From the NCBI GenBank assembly GCA_964510525.1, contig CAZECE010000010.1:1-23870 (forward strand): a stretch of DNA of 23,870 bases, given 5' to 3'. The notes beneath the pieces were generated by a model. That model was given only the letters and a program-made list of their open reading frames with translations. It was not told the DNA's origin and did not search any database. This document shows positions 21,549-23,870 of the stretch, in pieces (position 1 is the stretch's first letter; each line of letters begins with the position of its first letter). Position numbers and translations under genes: made by a program. The DNA comes from CAZECE01 sp964510525. GTDB lineage: Bacteria; Pseudomonadota; Gammaproteobacteria; Pseudomonadales; JANQJO01.

Positions 21549-21839
21549 TCATTCAATGACTTGCGGAACCCAGTAAAAGCCATCCCCCGCTTCCGGTGCG
21601 CCCTGTTGCAATTGCTCGCGTTGATCGGTTTCGGTGACCTCATCCGTTCTTAAAGGCTGTGAGAGCTGAAAAGGTTGCGCCATCGGAGGTACCTTCGATG
21701 TGTCGACTTGTTGCATTTTATCAATCATCTCCATGATGGATGTCAGCTGAGGACTTAACCGTTCAGCATCCTGTTCGGAGACGCTCAGTCGGGCGAGGTG
21801 AGCCATGTGTTTTACCGTTGCAATATCCAATGCAAGCAC
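21549..21839 (-). CDS. gatC: Asp/Glu-tRNA amidotransferase subunit C
   Basis: GatC is the small scaffold that stabilises the GatA-GatB complex. The 96-residue protein has the typical VKHMAHLARLSVSEQDAERL start, ISIMEMIDKMQQVDTSKVPPMAQP-like central region (LTSIMEMIDKMQQVDTS) and a C-terminus rich in R-T-D-E-V and ending FYWVPQVIE. No ATG is available. The listed GTG (21839) has AGGGA only one base away. An in-frame TTG three codons later (21830) has GGGAG at 8 bases and is an equally good or better start, giving 93 residues. The gene heads gatCAB and lies 27 bases downstream of the small CPKC protein. Confidence 0.93.
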   Translation of the reverse strand: MLALDIATVKHMAHLARLSVSEQDAERLSPQLTSIMEMIDKMQQVDTSKVPPMAQPFQLSQPLRTDEVTETDQREQLQQGAPEAGDGFYWVPQVIE

Positions 21840-21866
21840 TCCCTGTATGTTGTATTTCCTGTGCGC

Positions 21867-22202
21867 TTATAAAAAATCCAAGTCCGGGTTTTGGCGTAAC
21901 GTTTCCTGGTTTTCTTCTTGTTGATTGACCTGCTTACCCAGCACTTCTCGGGCAAATTTTAAGTAAACTGTGTATATCTTAGCGGGCTCATTGGCCGCTT
22001 CGACCACAAAAAACGGGGCTAGTGAGACTTGGTATTGCTCGGCGAGCTTCATGCCAGGGCTGTCGGGGTCGCGTTCATCGGCGATAACAATCTCGTCAAT
22101 CTGTTTGAGTTGCCCAGAACTTTCCAGTTTTTGCTGAACATCGTTGCACTTGGGGCAGGGCTCACCATTGGCGAGAATTTTTTTAACAAAGGTGATTTTC
22201 AT
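21867..22202 (-). CDS. glutaredoxin/thioredoxin-fold protein with CPKC motif
   Basis: The 111-residue protein (ATG 22202) has a CxxC redox motif, C16-P-K-C19, after a beta strand (MKITFVKKIL), then a helix (NDVQQKLESSG). Near residue 70 comes SLAPFFVV, where the Pro takes the place of the cis-Pro of thioredoxin folds. The C-terminal 30 residues are Gln/Glu-rich and look disordered. A TTG eight codons upstream is possible but would start in a 12-base direct repeat (AGCGGTTT at 22204 and 22216). The gene sits 42 bases after cysH. APS/PAPS reductases need a thioredoxin or glutaredoxin as electron donor, so this protein is a candidate donor; that link is inferred from position only. Confidence 0.8.
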   Translation of the reverse strand: MKITFVKKILANGEPCPKCNDVQQKLESSGQLKQIDEIVIADERDPDSPGMKLAEQYQVSLAPFFVVEAANEPAKIYTVYLKFAREVLGKQVNQQEENQETLRQNPDLDFL

Positions 22203-22244
22203 AAGCGGTTTAAAGAGCGGTTTCAAAAGGTGATGTATGAGGCG

Positions 22245-23012
22245 TTAAGATTTTATGTTGGCCGAGTGGAGTCCGCACTCTTTTTGGGTGGCCTCTTCCC
22301 AAGACCAACGACCGGCGCGTTCATGTTGATTCGGCAGAACGCTGTTGGTGCAGGGCTCACAACCAATGGAGATAAACCCTTTGGCATGCAGTGGGTTGTA
22401 GGGAATGTTTTCTTCTTGAATATACGCCCAGGTTTGAGCTGAGCTCCAATGAGCCAAAGGGTTGAATTTAATCAAGGTTGATTCAGCGGTTGAAAAAGCC
22501 CGATCAATTTGCACAACGGGCACGTTTTGTCGCGTGCCAGGGCTTTGGTCTTGACGTTGGCCGGTGACCCAGGCTTCTAAATTATTTAGCTGCTTGCGTA
22601 AAGGGGCGACTTTACGAACGCCGCAGCATTCTTGATGGCCGTCTTGATAGAAGCTGAATAAGCCTTTTTCATTTACCAGCTGTTGTACGGCTTCAGGCTC
22701 AGGGAAGGCGACTGATAATGATATCGGGTAGGTTTTACGAATTAAGTCAATATACTGATACGTTTCTGGGTGCAGACGGCCAGTATCTAAGGTGAAAACC
22801 TTAACACCAGATGTGATTTGGCTGGCCATGTGAATCAGCACAACGTCTTCGGCGCCACTGAAAGATAAACTGATCTCTTTAAACTGCTTGAGAGCAAATG
22901 ATAGAATTTGTTGTGGGGTTTGGTCGACTAACTGCTGTTGCCAATCATCCACCAATTGATTGAGGTCTTGGGTTGCTATCTCGGTTGTTTCTACCACGCT
23001 TGTTTCTATCAT
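22245..23012 (-). CDS. cysH: assimilatory APS reductase, iron-sulfur type
   Basis: CysH reduces activated sulfate to sulfite for cysteine synthesis. The 255 residues contain the P-loop-like SFSGAEDVVLI (about 50-60), the substrate loop LDTGRLHPETY (75-85), a Cys pair C129-C130, C218-x-x-C221, and the catalytic Cys in KECGLH (C246). The CC plus CxxC set binds a [4Fe-4S] cluster and marks the APS-using type found in Pseudomonas, rather than the cluster-free PAPS reductase of E. coli. The ATG at 23012 gives an acidic N-terminal extension before the core. thrH is divergent 121 bases away, an arrangement of neighbours I recall from Pseudomonas (cysH beside thrH). Confidence 0.94.
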   Translation of the reverse strand: MIETSVVETTEIATQDLNQLVDDWQQQLVDQTPQQILSFALKQFKEISLSFSGAEDVVLIHMASQITSGVKVFTLDTGRLHPETYQYIDLIRKTYPISLSVAFPEPEAVQQLVNEKGLFSFYQDGHQECCGVRKVAPLRKQLNNLEAWVTGQRQDQSPGTRQNVPVVQIDRAFSTAESTLIKFNPLAHWSSAQTWAYIQEENIPYNPLHAKGFISIGCEPCTNSVLPNQHERAGRWSWEEATQKECGLHSANIKS

Positions 23013-23133
23013 GATGTGGGCTAAGTCCTTATCTTAGATCGGAAGGAATTGAATTGGTCGAGTATTATACCCTAGAAGCCAGATAATGAAACCGTCCGCT
23101 GATAGCGGCGTTAGAATATTAAGGAATGTTTTT

Positions 23134-23733
23134 ATGCAGATTGTCTGTTTGGATTTGGAAGGGGTTTTGGTCCCTGAGATATGGATTAATGTGGCAGAAA
23201 AGCTCGGCATAGAAGCGTTAAAGAAGACCACTCGAGACATTCCTGATTATGATGAACTGATGCGATATCGCTTGGATTTGATCGCAAAACACGACATTAC
23301 CCTGTCTTATATTAAGGAAGTCATTGCAGAATTGGTACCATTAGAGGGTGCTAAAGACTTTTTGGATGAGTTGCGAGGCCACTTTCAGGTGGCGATTTTA
23401 TCGGATACTTTTTATGAGTTTGCTCAGCCTTTGATGCGTCAGTTGGGCTTTCCGATGCTGCTGTGTCATAAGTTGGTTGTGGATCCTAAAAGTGATCAAA
23501 TCGTGGATTACAGACTTCGTCAGAGCAACCCAAAGCGTCAAGCGGTGTTGGCATTTAAGCAGCTTTACTATCAGGTGTTTGCGGCGGGTGATTCGTTTAA
23601 TGATTTATCGATGCTGCAGGAAGCCGATGCCGGCGCTTTTTTGCATGCGCCCGAATCCATTGCTTCTCAATTTCCTCAATTACCGGCGTTTAACGAATAT
23701 TCCGAGTTGCTAGCGTTTTTTAAACAGCACTGA
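23134..23733 (+). CDS. thrH: ThrH phosphoserine phosphatase / homoserine phosphotransferase
   Basis: ThrH is a HAD-family enzyme of serine/threonine metabolism. The 200-residue sequence matches P. aeruginosa ThrH closely: catalytic D7-L-E9-G in CLDLEGVLVPEIWI, TTRDIPDYDELM, motif II ILSDTFYEFAQPLMRQLGFP, LLCHKL, and motif IV AAGDSFNDLSML. The first-motif Glu, in place of the common second Asp, is characteristic of ThrH. The start is ATG 23134 with AAGGA 8 bases upstream. An upstream in-frame start at 23086 would add 16 residues unlike the family. The gene is divergent from cysH, and the 121-base space between the two start codons should hold both promoters, although I could not identify hexamers with confidence. 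Confidence 0.95.
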   Translation: MQIVCLDLEGVLVPEIWINVAEKLGIEALKKTTRDIPDYDELMRYRLDLIAKHDITLSYIKEVIAELVPLEGAKDFLDELRGHFQVAILSDTFYEFAQPLMRQLGFPMLLCHKLVVDPKSDQIVDYRLRQSNPKRQAVLAFKQLYYQVFAAGDSFNDLSMLQEADAGAFLHAPESIASQFPQLPAFNEYSELLAFFKQH

Positions 23734-23776
23734 CTAATTTTTAACTGATAATTATTTAAACGCCTGAACCCTTACA

Positions 23777-23805
23777 AACCCTTATACAAACGCTAATAAA
23801 GGGTT
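23777..23805. terminator. weak inverted repeat after thrH
   Basis: AACCCTT (23777-23783) and AAGGGTT (23799-23805) could pair over a 15-base loop. There is no T tract on either strand, so this is at best a weak terminator. The left arm is also part of an 11-base direct repeat (AACCCTTAC / AACCCTTAT from 23766). Confidence 0.25.
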
Positions 23806-23823
23806 GAACTGAGCCCCTGGTTC

Positions 23824-23870
23824 ATGAAAAAATTGGCTGTTAATTGTTCTTTTGTTTTGGTTTTCGTGCT
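23824..23870 (+). CDS. start of a probable secreted or lipid-anchored protein (partial)
   Basis: ATG at 23824 opens a frame that runs to the window edge: M-K-K-L-A-V-N-C-S-F-V-L-V-F-V. Two lysines followed by a hydrophobic run look like a signal peptide. The ribosome-binding site is weak (GAG about 10 bases upstream) and only 15 codons are visible, so the identity is unknown. Confidence 0.45.
   Translation, partial: MKKLAVNCSFVLVFV

Noticed and set aside
22029..22442. 137-codon plus-strand ORF
   Set aside because: Antisense to the CPKC protein and cysH, both clearly recognisable on the minus strand.

Overview
This 23.9 kb window looks like chromosomal DNA of a gammaproteobacterium, probably a marine Oceanospirillales-type lineage (inference). 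The support is the gene content and order: aroQ-accB-accC-prmA-DUF3426 as in Pseudomonas relatives, a long-form queF, yadGH, ttcA, thrH next to an iron-sulfur type cysH, and a gatCAB amidotransferase. Base composition is moderate to AT-rich. Most genes are housekeeping. No tRNA, rRNA, insertion sequence, prophage or CRISPR array was recognised.

Layout. 1-5438 is all minus strand: the start of an unidentified acidic protein (1-87), a 380-base AT-rich gap with a candidate promoter and an unexplained plus-strand terminator, then DUF3426, prmA, accC, accB and aroQ. 5532-6157 is a minus-strand toxin-antitoxin pair (PIN toxin, Phd/YefM-type antitoxin) with a perfect 17-base palindrome upstream. 6388-15008 is plus strand: ttcA, a gap holding two copies of a palindromic element, a DUF2726 protein, a small Ser/Thr kinase, the yadG-yadH ABC exporter, queF and a very large membrane KAP-family NTPase. 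15005-23012 is minus strand: a family 9 glycosyltransferase (converging on and overlapping the KAP gene), a CBS-GGDEF diguanylate cyclase, an unrecognised 269-residue protein, and a likely operon cysH - CPKC thioredoxin-fold protein - gatC - gatA - gatB. thrH diverges from cysH, and the window ends in the start of a secreted or lipid-anchored protein.

How the genes work together. aroQ (shikimate pathway) leads into accBC (malonyl-CoA supply) and prmA (ribosome modification). ttcA and queF both modify tRNA. GatCAB makes Gln-tRNA and/or Asn-tRNA by amidation. CysH reduces activated sulfate and may use the small CPKC protein downstream as its reductant.

The most unusual items are: (1) the KAP NTPase, which carries an extracytoplasmic Ycf48/BNR-like beta-propeller segment, six predicted membrane segments and no convincing start codon; (2) the paired ATATGC-N8-GCATAT elements; (3) a recurrent pattern of short tandem duplications, period 14-18 and several exactly 16 bases, placed at gene starts and stop codons; (4) a kinase with an altered catalytic loop beside a DUF2726 protein. 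None of these was tested by database search.
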